Positions 1 through 9,799 of a stretch of 64,000 nucleotides of DNA are shown in pieces; the first letter of the stretch is position 1, and the number at the start of each line of letters is the position of its first letter. A model generated the notes under the pieces. The model was not told the origin of the DNA. It saw nothing but the letters and a program-made list of their open reading frames with translations, and searched no databases. Source of the stretch: Cryptomeria japonica (taxonomy: Eukaryota > Streptophyta > Pinopsida > Cupressales > Cupressaceae); NCBI RefSeq assembly GCF_030272615.1, contig NC_081406.1:213626997-213690996 (forward strand), given 5' to 3'. Both the position numbers and the translations under genes were made by a program.

Positions 1-1225
1 AAATATACTCTTCTAGAGTATGCTCAGTTAAAAGCAAATCATGTTAAAGATTACAAACACATTGGTAGATGTGACCCGGTTAAGGGATTTCCTTCAGATC
101 TATTAGGATATTCACCTTGTTAGAAGTGACCTTGTTAAAGGATTTCAAACACTCAATTAGAATGTCATCTTGCTAGAGGGTTTTACAAATAAGACTGTTA
201 AGTCCACTCGGTTAAGAGATTTTCTGTCACTTCACAAAATAACAGTAATAAAAATCTATCTGCAACTTCACATCTAAAATGCTAAAGCAGATTCTTATTT
301 GCTCAATACAATATAGACATAGAACTAATCTTATCCATCTGCTAGGCTCTATACTCTATTATTCAAAATAGGTCTTCAAGCTTATGTGCTCGGTAATCAC
401 TATGTAGCATCCCTATGCATACACTTGCCTGCATGATTTGTTTATCAATAGTTCCCTATTTATAAACAATTCTCCAACCGCTTAATCTCCTTGATCACAT
501 TTTCCATGATCAATCATAGCCACTAGATCTTCAAACTTTGTCCAGGTTCAATGTATCCTTTGATCTGAAAATGTTTTACCCTACCTTGGAACTTGCATAC
601 ATTTCTTGGAACTTGTGCTAGGGTATTGCGGTTCAATCTAAGTTGTAGATATTCCTGTCGATTTTCCTTTGCCATAGATTCTTTAACAAACTCCATTCAC
701 GGTATACCAATCATTCAATCATAGTCAGCTCATCAGCTTCCTTCATTAAATAATATTTTTATTCATTCAATGCATTTTGTTATTATTCGGTTGCAACTCG
801 GTAGACATTCTGCCTTCATTAACCGATAGCGATAACCTTAGGATTTACCGACTAGGTTCCTTAGGGTTTACTGACTAGGTTCTTTGCTTAGTAACATAGT
901 ATAGTATTAACCTTTCAATAAATAACATATGTAGGATATCAAAACAATCTAATCATCATGATCTCATCATTGTCTAACTCGGTAATAGTTGCCCATTGAA
1001 TAACTTATTTCTCCCCTTATTCATCATATTCTTTCTGTGTCTTTTACCGACATCTTTATACTCATCAAATCATACTTGTCAAGATATGGCAACATCATAC
1101 TGAATTAGAAATTCAATTTCTTGACATCAATGACAAAATAATAATATTAAGACAATAAACATCCTTAATCAGTTTTATCCATAATCATCAACAACCTTCT
1201 CAATATCCTTATTGAAATGCCAACA
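1..1225 (-). repeat. Copia LTR, 3' LTR of a minus-strand element, cut by window start
   Basis: The right edge reads AAATGCCAACA followed by ATCTCCCC. On the minus strand this is a purine tract then TGTTGGCATTT, the start shared by the other Copia LTRs here. The interior at 60-240 has the reverse complement of the reiterated TTAAC/GGTGA motif seen in other Copia LTRs of the window. The far end of the LTR lies outside. To the right there is no matching minus-strand internal region: after about 36 bases the sequence switches to plus-strand gag, so this LTR is joined to an unrelated element. Confidence 0.7.
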
Positions 1226-1261
1226 ATCTCCCCTTGTCTGTTATAATGCCAAATGCCAACA
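1226..1261. other. Junction between minus-strand LTR and plus-strand Copia
   Basis: These 36 bases hold a minus-strand polypurine-like ATCTCCCC and a second AAATGCCAACA at 1251-1261. Plus-strand gag similarity begins directly afterwards. The repeated LTR-edge motif may mark an old nested insertion or an illegitimate recombination point. Confidence 0.45.
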
Positions 1262-1871
1262 ATGGTCAACAAAATCCTGAGAACCTTGCTACCACAATAT
1301 GCCATAAGGGTTTCTATAATTTAGGAACTTAGATCTTTGGGAATAGATAATGTTACACTTGACTCCCTAATCGGTAAGTAGACTACCTTTGAACTGAGCA
1401 ACTGTGATAATAGTATGCCAAAGATTAATGTTGCCTTCAAATCTTCCATGACACTTCCACCAACAATAAGAAGAAAAGAAATTGGGTGTAGTTCTACTGC
1501 AAGAACCATTCATTCTCATGAACATGACAACTTGTTATCTTAAGAATAAGAACAAGATGAGATTGAAGCTCTAATAGCAAGAAGGTTGCCAAGAGGAAAA
1601 TGGAAGTACAGAGGGAAACTACCCATGAATTGTTTCTCATGCAATAAAATAGGTCATATTGCATCCAATTTTCCTAACAATGATAGGAAGGATAACTTTA
1701 GAAGATATAAAGAAAAGAGCAAGGAGTGCTATCTTGCAGAAGATAGAGTTATCGATGAAGGAATCAGAAGGATCTGATGGAGAAGGGATTGCATTTGTAG
1801 TGGTAAAGGAAGATAGCACGGAGGGAAGTGATATGGCACTGATTTCCAATTCAAATTAGTGTGGAGACTAG
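1262..1871 (+). pseudogene. gag: Copia gag remnant with CCHC knuckle
   Basis: Translation from about 1264 gives a degenerate gag C-terminal half. It has a leucine-rich stretch ending near YAIRVS, the motif TLDSLIGK, and a basic region before a zinc knuckle CFSCNKIGHIASNF at about 1630-1675 whose last cysteine has become phenylalanine. The same order occurs in the better preserved gag at 18853-19509. Frameshifts and stops occur near 1310, 1370 and 1540. Gag would form the capsid and bind RNA; this copy cannot. Confidence 0.7.
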
Positions 1872-2243
1872 GTAATTGACAGTGGTTGCACTCACCACAT
1901 GACTAGTAACAAGAAAAAATTCCTCAACATGGAGGACGGTGATGGAGGACTGGTGAGATTCAGCAATGATGCTCCCTATGTGGTAAAAGGTAAAGGATCT
2001 ATTGCCCTAAATGATAAAACTAATTGTGAAGACGTTTACTGGGTAGAAGTGCTAAAGTTTAGTCTATTAAATGTTACTCAACTTAACAATAAGGGTTACC
2101 AATTGGAGTTTAATGAAGGAATATGCAAAATAAGTGATAAATCAGAAGGTCTGATTGCTATCGGTAAACAAACTAAAGGTACTATGTTCTACCTAAACAC
2201 CATTGTAGGAAGTTTCCTAATGGCAAAGGTAGATGATAGTTAG
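1872..2243 (+). pseudogene. Copia protease and pre-integrase remnant
   Basis: The retropepsin signature VIDSGC followed by HHMT is encoded at 1872-1904. The catalytic Asp is in the GAC codon at 878-880 of the second kilobase, that is 1878-1880. A readable segment from 1899 covers the following region through the pre-integrase. It ends in a TAG at 2241-2243 where the related copies have tryptophan in the DSWLWH motif, so the copy is dead but the domain is recognisable. In an active element the domain cleaves the gag-pol polyprotein. Confidence 0.75.
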
Positions 2244-3110
2244 CTGTGGCACAAAATATTGTGTCATGTTAATTTTGATAGCATAGAAAAGGTTAGTAAA
2301 ATGAAGTATGTCAGAGGTATGTCTGACATTATGAAACCTGAGAATGTTATGTGTAAATATTTTCAACTAGGAAAGTTGACCGGATCTAGTTTCAGCAGCA
2401 AATCTTATTCATCTGAGAATGTGTTGGACTTAATGCATACAGATTTGTGTGGTCCTATGAGGACTAAGAGTTTCTATGGGGACCGGTACTTTATGTTGTT
2501 TATGGATGATTTCTCAAGAATGATATGGGTTGTATTCTTGAAAGAAAAATCTGAAGCCTTTCACATGTTCAAGGTCTTCAAGGCTCCAGTGGAGAAAGGA
2601 ACCGCTAAGAGTCTGAAATGTTTGAGATTGGATAGAGGAGAGTTCACCTCTCAAGAGTATATAAATTACTATGAAGAACATGGGATTATGAGGCAAATGT
2701 CTGCACCCAGAAAACCTTAGCAGAATGGAGTTGCTGAAAGAAGAAACAGAACTCTAATTTATTGTGCAAGGACCCTGATGATATAGAAGGATATTCCACA
2801 TGTCTTATAGAGAGAAGCAGTGAGTGTTGTTGTCTATACCTTGAACCGGATACAGGTGAAGAAGGGGACAAATAAGACTCCCTATGAATTATGGTGTGGA
2901 TACTCACCCAATGTGGGTTACTTCAAGGTATTTGGAAGCAGGTGCTACATCAAGAGGGATGAGAACTCTAGAATGTTCAATCCTTAGAGTTACAAAGGAA
3001 CCTTCTTAGGTTACTCCACAAAGAGTAAAGCATACTGGTGTTTGAGCAAAAGGACCGATAAGATTTTGGAGAGTGCAAATGTTAGAGTAGATGAGTTCTC
3101 TGAGAAAAAT
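2244..3110 (+). pseudogene. Copia integrase remnant
   Basis: The pre-integrase motif LWHK and following H are at 2244-2275. The catalytic core begins with DLMHTDLCGPM at about 2431, carries the second Asp in a shortened LDRGEF at about 2627-2645 (one Gly lost from the usual DRGGEF), and has the catalytic Glu in NGVAERR just after 2724. A TAG at 2718-2720 replaces Gln of the conserved PQQNGV. The C-terminal part continues to about 3110 with further stops. The protein would insert the cDNA. Confidence 0.75.
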
Positions 3111-3410
3111 TAACATGACAACAAGAGTGAGCCAGAGGACTATCAAGGATTCGATTAGACTGTACTGGTCGAACCTATTATAAAGAATCCTAATGTAGCT
3201 ACAAATGAGGAAACATGTGAAGTAGAACCTACACAACCAGTAGAAGAGGCTCCAAGAAATGAACTTGTACAACCAAGGTATGTTAGAAACAATCATCCTG
3301 CTCACAATATTATTGGTGACAAAAATGCAGGAGTATTGAATAGAAGAAAAGAAAGGGAGAGTACATGTCTGCTCTCTAAAATTGATCCCAAAACAGCAAA
3401 GGAGGCTCTA

Positions 3411-4080
3411 AAAGATCAATACTAGATCAAAGATATGGAGGAAGAACTGGAGCACATTGAGAAAAATGAAACCTGGATCCTTGTGCCGAGACCGGAAAAC
3501 AAAAATGTAATAGGCACCAAGTGGGTGTTTAGAAACAAAATGGATGAAACCGATCAAGTAGTAAGAAACAAAGCAAGGTTAGTCTACAAAGGGTATGCAT
3601 GGGAAGAAGGTTTGGACTATGGAGAGTCCTTTGCACTAATGGCCAGACTGTAAGGAGTCAGAATCTTTCTTGCTTATGTTGCCTACAGGAAGTTCAAGGT
3701 CTACCAAATCGGTGTCAAACCAACATTCTTGAATGGTGTTCTAGAGGAAGAAGTGTATATTGAGCAATCAGAAGGGTTTTCTTCAGAAGATGGAAGAGGC
3801 ATGGTATGTAAGCTAAAAAAGGCTCTGTATGGGATAAAACAAGAACCAAGAGCTTGGTATGAGAGACTGCACTCATACCTAATAAGTATAGGGTTCATAA
3901 GAACTAGTGACAACAATAACTTGTATTTGAAAGACTGGACAAGAAGGAAAACATCTGATTGCAGAGATTTTGCAAAAGAAATGAAGAAAGAATTTGAAAT
4001 GTCCATGATTAGTGAAATAAAATTCTTCATCGGTCTGCAAGTTTCTCAGCTAAAGAATGGTATATTCATTAGCTAGACCA
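3411..4080 (+). pseudogene. Copia reverse transcriptase, active site deleted
   Basis: The N-terminal half is readable from 3435 with [19 protein letters not shown] and the KARLV...GYA block. A further open stretch runs from 3729 with EEEVYIEQ and ALYGIKQEPRAWYE. The stretch that should hold the FVDD catalytic motif is missing: the sequence runs from NNLYLK directly into a short unrelated peptide and then KKEFEM, at about 3920-3990. Stops at 3651-3653 and 4074-4076 interrupt it. It cannot be active. Confidence 0.8.
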
Positions 4081-4875
4081 AATATATAAGGGAAATATTG
4101 AAGACCTTTGGATTGGAAAATTCCAAACCCGTTGGAACCCTGATGGTTACAGGTTGCAAGATATCCAAAAATGATGAGGTTGATGAAGTGAATGAGACTC
4201 TATACTGATCCATGATCAGTAAGTTGTAGTATGCAATGCACAGTAGACCAGATATAGCACAAGCAGTTGGCTTGAATGCTAGATTTGTTGCAAATCCAAA
4301 AGAGACTCATACGGTGGCAGTTAAGAGCATATTTAGATATCTTAAGGAGACTAATGATTATGGTCTCTGGTATCCACATAAGGGAGATTTCAACTTAAGT
4401 GTCTTCACTGATGCAGACTAGGTAGTGAACATTGATGACAGAAAGAGCACTAGTAGAGGTGCATTTTTCCTTGGAGATAGGATTGTGTCATGGACAAGCA
4501 AGAAACAGAATTGCATCTCTCAATCCACAGCTAAGGCAAAGTATGTGGTTGTTGCAATCAACTATACATAGGTAGTATGGAATAAGCAGATCTTGCAAGG
4601 TATCCAAGAAAAGGTGATTTAACCTGTGGTGATACACTGTGACAATACAAGTTCCATCAACATATCGAAAAACCCGGTAATGCACTTTAAGACCAAGAAT
4701 ATTTCAATAAAATATCATTATCTTAGGGAAAAGGTGTAGGACAAAGAAGTTAGACTGGAATATGTGCCAACCAAGGAACAGGTTGCAGACATATTCACCA
4801 AGCCGCTACCTAAGGATACTTTTGAGTATCTTAGAGGTGAGCTAGGGGTAATTCCCCTACATGCTCTAAGGTGAG
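4081..4875 (+). pseudogene. Copia RNase H remnant
   Basis: A readable segment at 4236-4421 contains SRPDIAQAVG and RYLK...YGLWYP, typical of the Copia RT-RNase H junction, and stops at 4419-4421 where TGG of DADW became TAG. Downstream similarity continues in frame fragments to the conserved end ADIFTKPLP at about 4788-4812 and the terminal ELGVIPL-like end near 4860. RNase H removes the RNA strand during cDNA synthesis. Confidence 0.75.
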
Positions 4876-5247
4876 TGAAGATTGGAACAAGATGAATCCG
4901 GTATGATTTTCCTGAAAAAAATTTGTATTTGGATTGATGATTATGAACTACTCTTGTTAGGGGGAGTAGTCATTGCAACATGTGAAATAGGATGCCTAGA
5001 GTACACCTTTGGCATTGTTATCAGAGGGGGAGTGAAGTTAGATGGAACTTGAAGGGAGATGAAGTCAGATGTGACATGAATGGAAACCAATGAAAAGGGG
5101 AGTAAGACATGAATGGAAGCTAGTGAAAGGGGTAGTAAGATCTTTACTCAAGATCAAATAGAGTAACAGATCACTACACCAGAAGCGGAATTGACTGGTT
5201 GCTAAAATAGAAGTTTGAAGTGTTGCCATCAAAACAAAGGGGGGTTT
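4876..5247 (+). other. 3' untranslated region and degenerate polypurine tract of Copia element 1
   Basis: This is non-coding sequence between RNase H and the LTR remnant. It contains repeated GGGGGAGT blocks at about 4959 and 5026 and ends in AAAGGGGGG at 5236-5244, which resembles a Copia second-strand primer site. I see no gene. Confidence 0.5.
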
Positions 5248-5318
5248 TGTTGCCATAACTGATGGTGTTGGAACAATTGGTTCATTAGTTAGTATTGTCA
5301 TTTATGACCAACACTTAC
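5248..5318 (+). repeat. Truncated start of a Copia 3' LTR
   Basis: TGTTGCCATAAC directly follows the purine tract, and TTGTCATT occurs about 50 bases in, as in the intact LTR at 7040. Similarity stops at about 5318, where RT coding sequence of another Copia begins. Confidence 0.45.
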
Positions 5319-5971
5319 CTGTGAATAAAGTCAAGCTCATAGGCGAGAAGAATGGTACATGGTCTTTGGTACCCAGACCGAAGCATAAAAATGTCATTGG
5401 AACCAAATGGGTTTTCAGAAACAAGCTAAATGAGGATGGCACAGTGGTAAGGAACAAAGCCAGACTAGTGTGTAAAGGATACGCCCAAGAAGAAGGAGAA
5501 GACTATGGGGAAACCTTTGCTCCACTAGCAAGATTGGAAGGAGTGTGTATGCTTCTTGCATATGCATCTTTTAAAGGATTCAAGGTATATCAAATGGATG
5601 TAAAAGTTGCATTCCTAAATGGAATACTTGAAGAGGAGGTGTACATAGAACAACTAGATGGGTTTTCCCTATTAGAAGATAGTGACATGGTGTGTAGGCT
5701 ACATAAAGCCTTGTATGGACTAAAGTAGGCACCTAGAGCATGGTATGAATGCTTGCACTCCCATCTTGTGAAGATTGGATTTGAAAGAACAAGTGAAGAT
5801 AGAAATATCTATTTGAAATCAGAAGGAGATTAGATTCTAATCTGTGAAGTATTTGTTGATGACATCATCTTTGGAGGAGATGACAAGATGAGTCATGATT
5901 TTGGAGATGAGATGAAAAAGGAGTTTGAGATGTCACTCATAAGGGAAATTAAGTTCTTCATTGGACTGTAG
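5319..5971 (+). pseudogene. Copia reverse transcriptase, broken by TAG codons
   Basis: Open from 5321 to 5728 with [24 protein letters not shown], the Copia core block ending [15 protein letters not shown], and [12 protein letters not shown] at 5726-5728 replaces Gln in the LKQAPRAWYE motif. After it the frame continues with SEGD, a TAG at 5831-5833, then the catalytic FVDDIIFGG at about 5848-5875, and a TAG at 5969-5971 replacing Gln of GLQIQQ. Apart from three TAG codons the reading frame is continuous, so this copy decayed mostly by point mutation. Confidence 0.85.
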
Positions 5972-6799
5972 ATTCAGCAAATGAAAGAAGGAATCTTTAT
6001 TACTCAGTCCAAGTATGTCAAAGAGGTGTTGAAGACCTTTGGAATGCAAGATAGTAAACCGGTTGGTACACCAATGGTGACCGGTTGTAAATTATCAAAA
6101 GAGGATGACTTAGCATTGGTAAATGAGAAGGATTACCGATCAATGATTGGTAAGTTGCATTATGTAGTGCATAGCAGATCGGACATTACACGTGCAGTGG
6201 GTATTACTGCTCGGTTTCAGCAAAGCCCAAGAGAATCCCACTTGGTAGTAGTCAAGCGGATTCTTAGATATTTGAAGGGAACAGTTGACTATGGGTTATG
6301 GTATCCATACAATAATGATTTCAACCTAAAAGTGTTCACAGATGCTAATTGGGCTGGTAATGTAGATGATCGGAAGAGCACAACTGGCGGTGCATTCTTC
6401 CTTGGTGGTAGACTGGTCTCATGGATGAGTAAAATGCAGAGTTGTATCTCTCAGACTACAACAGAAGCAGAGTATGTTGCAGCTTTTATGAACTGCACCC
6501 AGACTATTTGGAAGAAGAATGTATTAAATGGCTTCAAAGTTCCTGTATCTGAACCGGTAAGCATATTTTGTGACAACACAAGCGCAATTAACATTTCCAA
6601 GAATCCAATTTTGCATGCTAGAACCAAGCACTTTGAGCTCAAGTATCATTTCTTGAGGGAGAAGGTTCAGAACAAGGAGGTTGTGTTGGAACATGTTTCC
6701 AATAAGGAGCAGTTAGTAGACATATTCACCAAGCCTCTACCAAAGGCTATATTTACCTATTTGAGAGGTGAATTAGGGGTGTTGCCCCTTAAGAGGTGA
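5972..6799 (+). pseudogene. Copia RT C-terminus and RNase H, long open segment
   Basis: The 272-codon open segment starts at 5981 in the same frame as the upstream RT pieces. It carries GIFITQSKYVKEVLKTFGM, the GTPM...GCKLS block, YRSMIGKLHYVVHSRSD, the RNase H core DANWAG...DRKSTTGG, QTTTEAEYVA with a catalytic Glu, FCDNTSAINISKNP with catalytic Asp, RTKHFELKYHFLR, and the end ADIFTKPLP-like VDIFTKPLPK. It ends TGA at 6797-6799. It looks like the intact tail of pol and lacks only its upstream part. Confidence 0.88.
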
Positions 6800-7027
6800 A
6801 CTGAAAGTATGTGGTCCACATCAGTCAAGTATTGCAATGTCCAATATTTTTCAGGATTGATGTGTTGAAGGATGCTACTCCTCAGGGGGAGGAGCATAGT
6901 GGAAGAGGAAAACTTGTGCCTCCACTTTGGCATTGTTGCCAAAGGGGGAGAAGATGTGAAGTGGAGAAGATATCTACAGCAGAAGATGTGATGCTAGGTA
7001 GTACCTTTGTATATTGCCATCAATGCC
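6800..7027 (+). other. Copia 3' untranslated region
   Basis: Non-coding. It has two GGGGGAG blocks at 6886-6892 and 6945-6951, resembling extra copies of the polypurine tract, and the phrase TTTGGCATTGTTGCCAAAGG at about 6925, an inverted repeat around the GTTGCC sequence. Confidence 0.55.
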
Positions 7028-7039
7028 AAAGGGGGAGAT
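7028..7039 (+). other. Polypurine tract of Copia element 2
   Basis: AAAGGGGGAGAT immediately precedes the LTR TGTTGGCATTT. This is the plus-strand primer site typical of plant Copia elements. Confidence 0.85.
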
Positions 7040-8598
7040 TGTTGGCATTTACATAGAGTATGTTGACATGATGATATTATGTTGTCATTGATGTTAATAT
7101 ATAGGAGATTGAACTGGCAATATGCTGAAAAAGTGAACCAGTATAATGTGGTGAACCGGTATATGTGTAAAGAAGTGAACAGGTATATTGAAGCTAAGCA
7201 GCTGGCAAAGAGAACCGGTATAGCGGTATAAACTGGTATATCGGTAATAGGTGAAGCGGTATGTTTGTCCAAGTGAACCGATATGATGGAATGTGAACCG
7301 GCATATGGAATGTTTTCTATTAAGGCTTACTATGGTATGACTACCGGTTGGTAGTCTTAGCTTAAGGGTTTCCGGTTCAAGTGTTCCAAGCCTGTGTGAT
7401 TCAACCAATGACATTGTGTGATGAGCTAGCATTGTAATCAAATTCAGATCGTGTTGCCACGTTAGCCTTGTACGCGTGCAGGATCTTGCATGAAGGGGAT
7501 TGATCCTATTTGCTTCGGAAATGTGCAAAGTCCCTATAAATGGTGGCGAATGCATGATGGGTTATCGCCTCCATGAAATGGTGAAGAACGAATGATGGAG
7601 AATATCTGTTCAAAACCGTTGTATTCAAATGCAAAGTGTTCAATGGTCGGGATTGAACCGCCTAAATTGCTTAACCTAAATGTTTAGGGTTTAGGGTTTA
7701 TGCTACCGACCTCTTTGTTTCCTATAAGGTCGATATTGTGTTTCATACTGAGGTTGTTGGAAAATGGTGTGTGTATCTAAGTGCAGAGATATGTGATTCT
7801 TGCCAGACCAAATGAGATAAGAGGATTGATTCCTGCATAGTGTGTGTGCAGAAGGAAGGAACTTAACCGGATCTGCATTAGGCATTGAGTGCTATTATTA
7901 GATCATTGTAATACCTATTGATCTTTAACCACTTCAACAGTTGGAAAATCCCTTAACTAGGTAGCTTTAACTAGCTTGCTATAAATCCTTTAACAGGGTG
8001 ACTCAAATTCATTGAGTTCTTGAAATCCTCTAACAAGGTAACCCCTAAAAGGGTTTAACCCTTAACAAGGTATTTAGCCATCCCTTAATCGGGTGATCTC
8101 TAACAGGATCGGTTCCTAGTAGAACCTATTGTAACAATCTTTAACCAAACTAGGATCCTAACATAGTGAACTTCTAAAGAGTTCAAAAGCAGCTTGTGGG
8201 TATTCATCCCCGACGTGGTTTTTCCCAATTGGGTTTCCACGTGAAAAATCTGTGTGTCATGTGTAGTATTTTTCATGTGATGATTTAAGTGATTTGTGTC
8301 TGAAGGTAAATCATGTTGAGCTAGCTATTATTATATTTCTGATGATAGATTACCTATTCATGCAGAAAGGTGAAATGGAAGTGTAGTATTAAATTAAGTG
8401 GAAAGCTAAGTGATTAATCGGTTAATGCTTGTCACAGACATTCTTAGATTTACCGGTTGCACTTTGTTTCCGAGTGGTGTTACTGTCTGTCAGACATTTG
8501 TAGTGCTTACAATCAAACCGGTTTGGGAAAAGTTTTTGTGACTGTACTGATTCACCCCCCCCCCCTCTCAGTACCAGTTTGGTACTTATTGTTCTTCA
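7040..8598 (+). repeat. 3' LTR of Copia element 2, 1559 bp
   Basis: Starts TGTTGGCATTT after the polypurine tract and ends ...GTTCTTCA. Near the end it has TTCACCCCCC and CTCTCAGTACC, the pattern found at the end of every Copia LTR here. The U3 part holds about eight copies of a GTGAACCGGTATA motif at 7130-7306. Two and a half plant telomere-type units lie at 7683-7700. The second half holds the repeated CCCTTAACNNGGTGA motif at 7948-8110. ORFs inside are short and not credible. Confidence 0.8.
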
Positions 8599-8927
8599 TT
8601 GAGTTATCATAATAGTCTTATGCATGACCAGAACACTCAGAATAGATAGGTGATCAGTCCAATTGATGATCAATGACAGGTGGCAAAAGGTGAAGATTTA
8701 CATCGGTGAACCAGTGATACAAGTTGAAGGATGATATCCATCGAGAATCTCGAAGGAGTGACTAGTATGCTGGATGTGATAAACAAAGGTGAGTCAATCA
8801 TGGAGAGATATCATCAAACAAATGGATAGTGAATTTTAACAACCAGTTAAGGTGAGATTTGTGCGGATTTTCTGGTTTGCATTAAAAAGATAAAACACGA
8901 CCCAGAGGTTGGTGAAATTATGAGTCG
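8599..8927. other. Unassigned 329 bp, no gene seen
   Basis: The sequence between the LTR end at 8598 and the broken Copia LTR at 8928 matches no feature I can recognise. It could be flanking DNA, or an old leader region of a Copia, because TTGAGTTATCATAATAG sits where a primer site would be; that sequence is not complementary to initiator tRNA-Met. Confidence 0.4.
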
Positions 8928-9461
8928 CACATTACAAACAAGTTGGTACAAGCATGACCATTGGATTTCATAGCAATCTCTACACATCAATCAAGAAAAC
9001 CTCAACTACTTCTTGATTACCACTTCATTGAGCTCAGTAACTCATCACGCATTTTGCATTAGATGCAATACACTTTGCTCATTCCCTAGACAAACAATGG
9101 CGCCAAAACATTTTGAACTTGTCTTCATACAATTACCTTACGTGTCACCATCATTACCACTCAACATCAGATCATAAACCAACATAACCAATTCAACAAC
9201 CTTAATCAATTAGGGTTTAACAAAAATAATTGGTAGGGTTTACTGGTTACATAACATAGAAAGGGTTTAACCTTTTACTCCAATTACCAGTTCAACTCAC
9301 AAACTTACATACCGATTTACAATATCCTTCATAAACCTCTTCCTACCGGCTACAAGACAATATCAATAATAATAACAATATCAGCAATATCATTACCAGT
9401 TTAATTGACATCAATGACAAGATAACATATCATTAATGTAATCTTCATGCAAATGCCAACA
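8928..9461 (-). repeat. Truncated 3' LTR of Copia element 3
   Basis: It matches the right-hand LTR from about 20887 to 21405 nearly base for base, for example TTCATAGCAATCTCTACAC in both. Its right edge AAATGCCAACA at 9461 meets the polypurine tract. Similarity ends abruptly at about 8928, so roughly 890 bp (the R-U5 side) are missing. Confidence 0.8.
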
Positions 9462-9478
9462 ATCTCTCCCTTTGGCAT
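9462..9478 (-). other. Polypurine tract of Copia element 3
   Basis: ATCTCTCCCTTTGGCAT on the plus strand is a minus-strand AAAGGGAGAGAT directly before TGTTGGC. One A interrupts the G run compared with the other copies. Confidence 0.75.
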
Positions 9479-9799
9479 TGATGGCAATACAAATATCAAC
9501 GACATTGCTTTGCTGATGTAATTGTGGATAGAAATCCCGATTCACATTACCAATTCACATGCTCTCTCTGTCTTCGGTCTGTCACTAGTTTTCCTTCCCA
9601 TAATCACATAATTCTTCTCCCCCTTTGACAACAATGCGAAATTGAAAGTAAAACATGTAATGTTAAATTTTCACTGTGTATCAACAACATACTGCAACTT
9701 GATGCTCCCCCTGTGGAATACATCCACTTCTACATCAACCCTTGTAAAATTCTGCAAGTGATTCAGGGACCGATGCAATCAACATCATATTCAATTAAC

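Larger units (their letters stand above)
1262..5318 (+). mobile_element. Ty1/Copia element 1, 5'-truncated and degenerate
   Basis: Gag, protease, integrase, reverse transcriptase and RNase H remnants appear in this order on the plus strand, the Copia order with integrase before RT. There is no 5' LTR or primer site; the copy begins inside gag. It ends with a polypurine-like stretch at 5236-5244 and about 70 bases of LTR start from 5248. It is then fused to RT of another Copia at about 5319. Many in-frame stops and a deleted RT active site make it non-functional. Confidence 0.85.
5319..8598 (+). mobile_element. Ty1/Copia element 2, 3' half with complete 3' LTR
   Basis: RT and RNase H (5319-6799), a 3' untranslated region, a textbook polypurine tract and a full LTR with TG...CA ends are present in order. 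Gag, protease, integrase and 5' LTR are absent: the copy starts inside RT at the motif before [10 protein letters not shown]. No target duplication can be tested because the 5' end is missing. It is better preserved than element 1, with a 272-codon open frame covering the end of pol. Confidence 0.85.

Noticed and set aside
7094-7555. 153-codon minus-strand ORF in the Copia LTR
   Set aside because: It lies across the repeated ACCGGT motif array and LTR promoter region and has no family resemblance; it is open by chance.
8550-8570. Run of C bases as a regulatory site
   Set aside because: C runs at the LTR end before CTCTCAG vary in length between copies and are probably slippage products.
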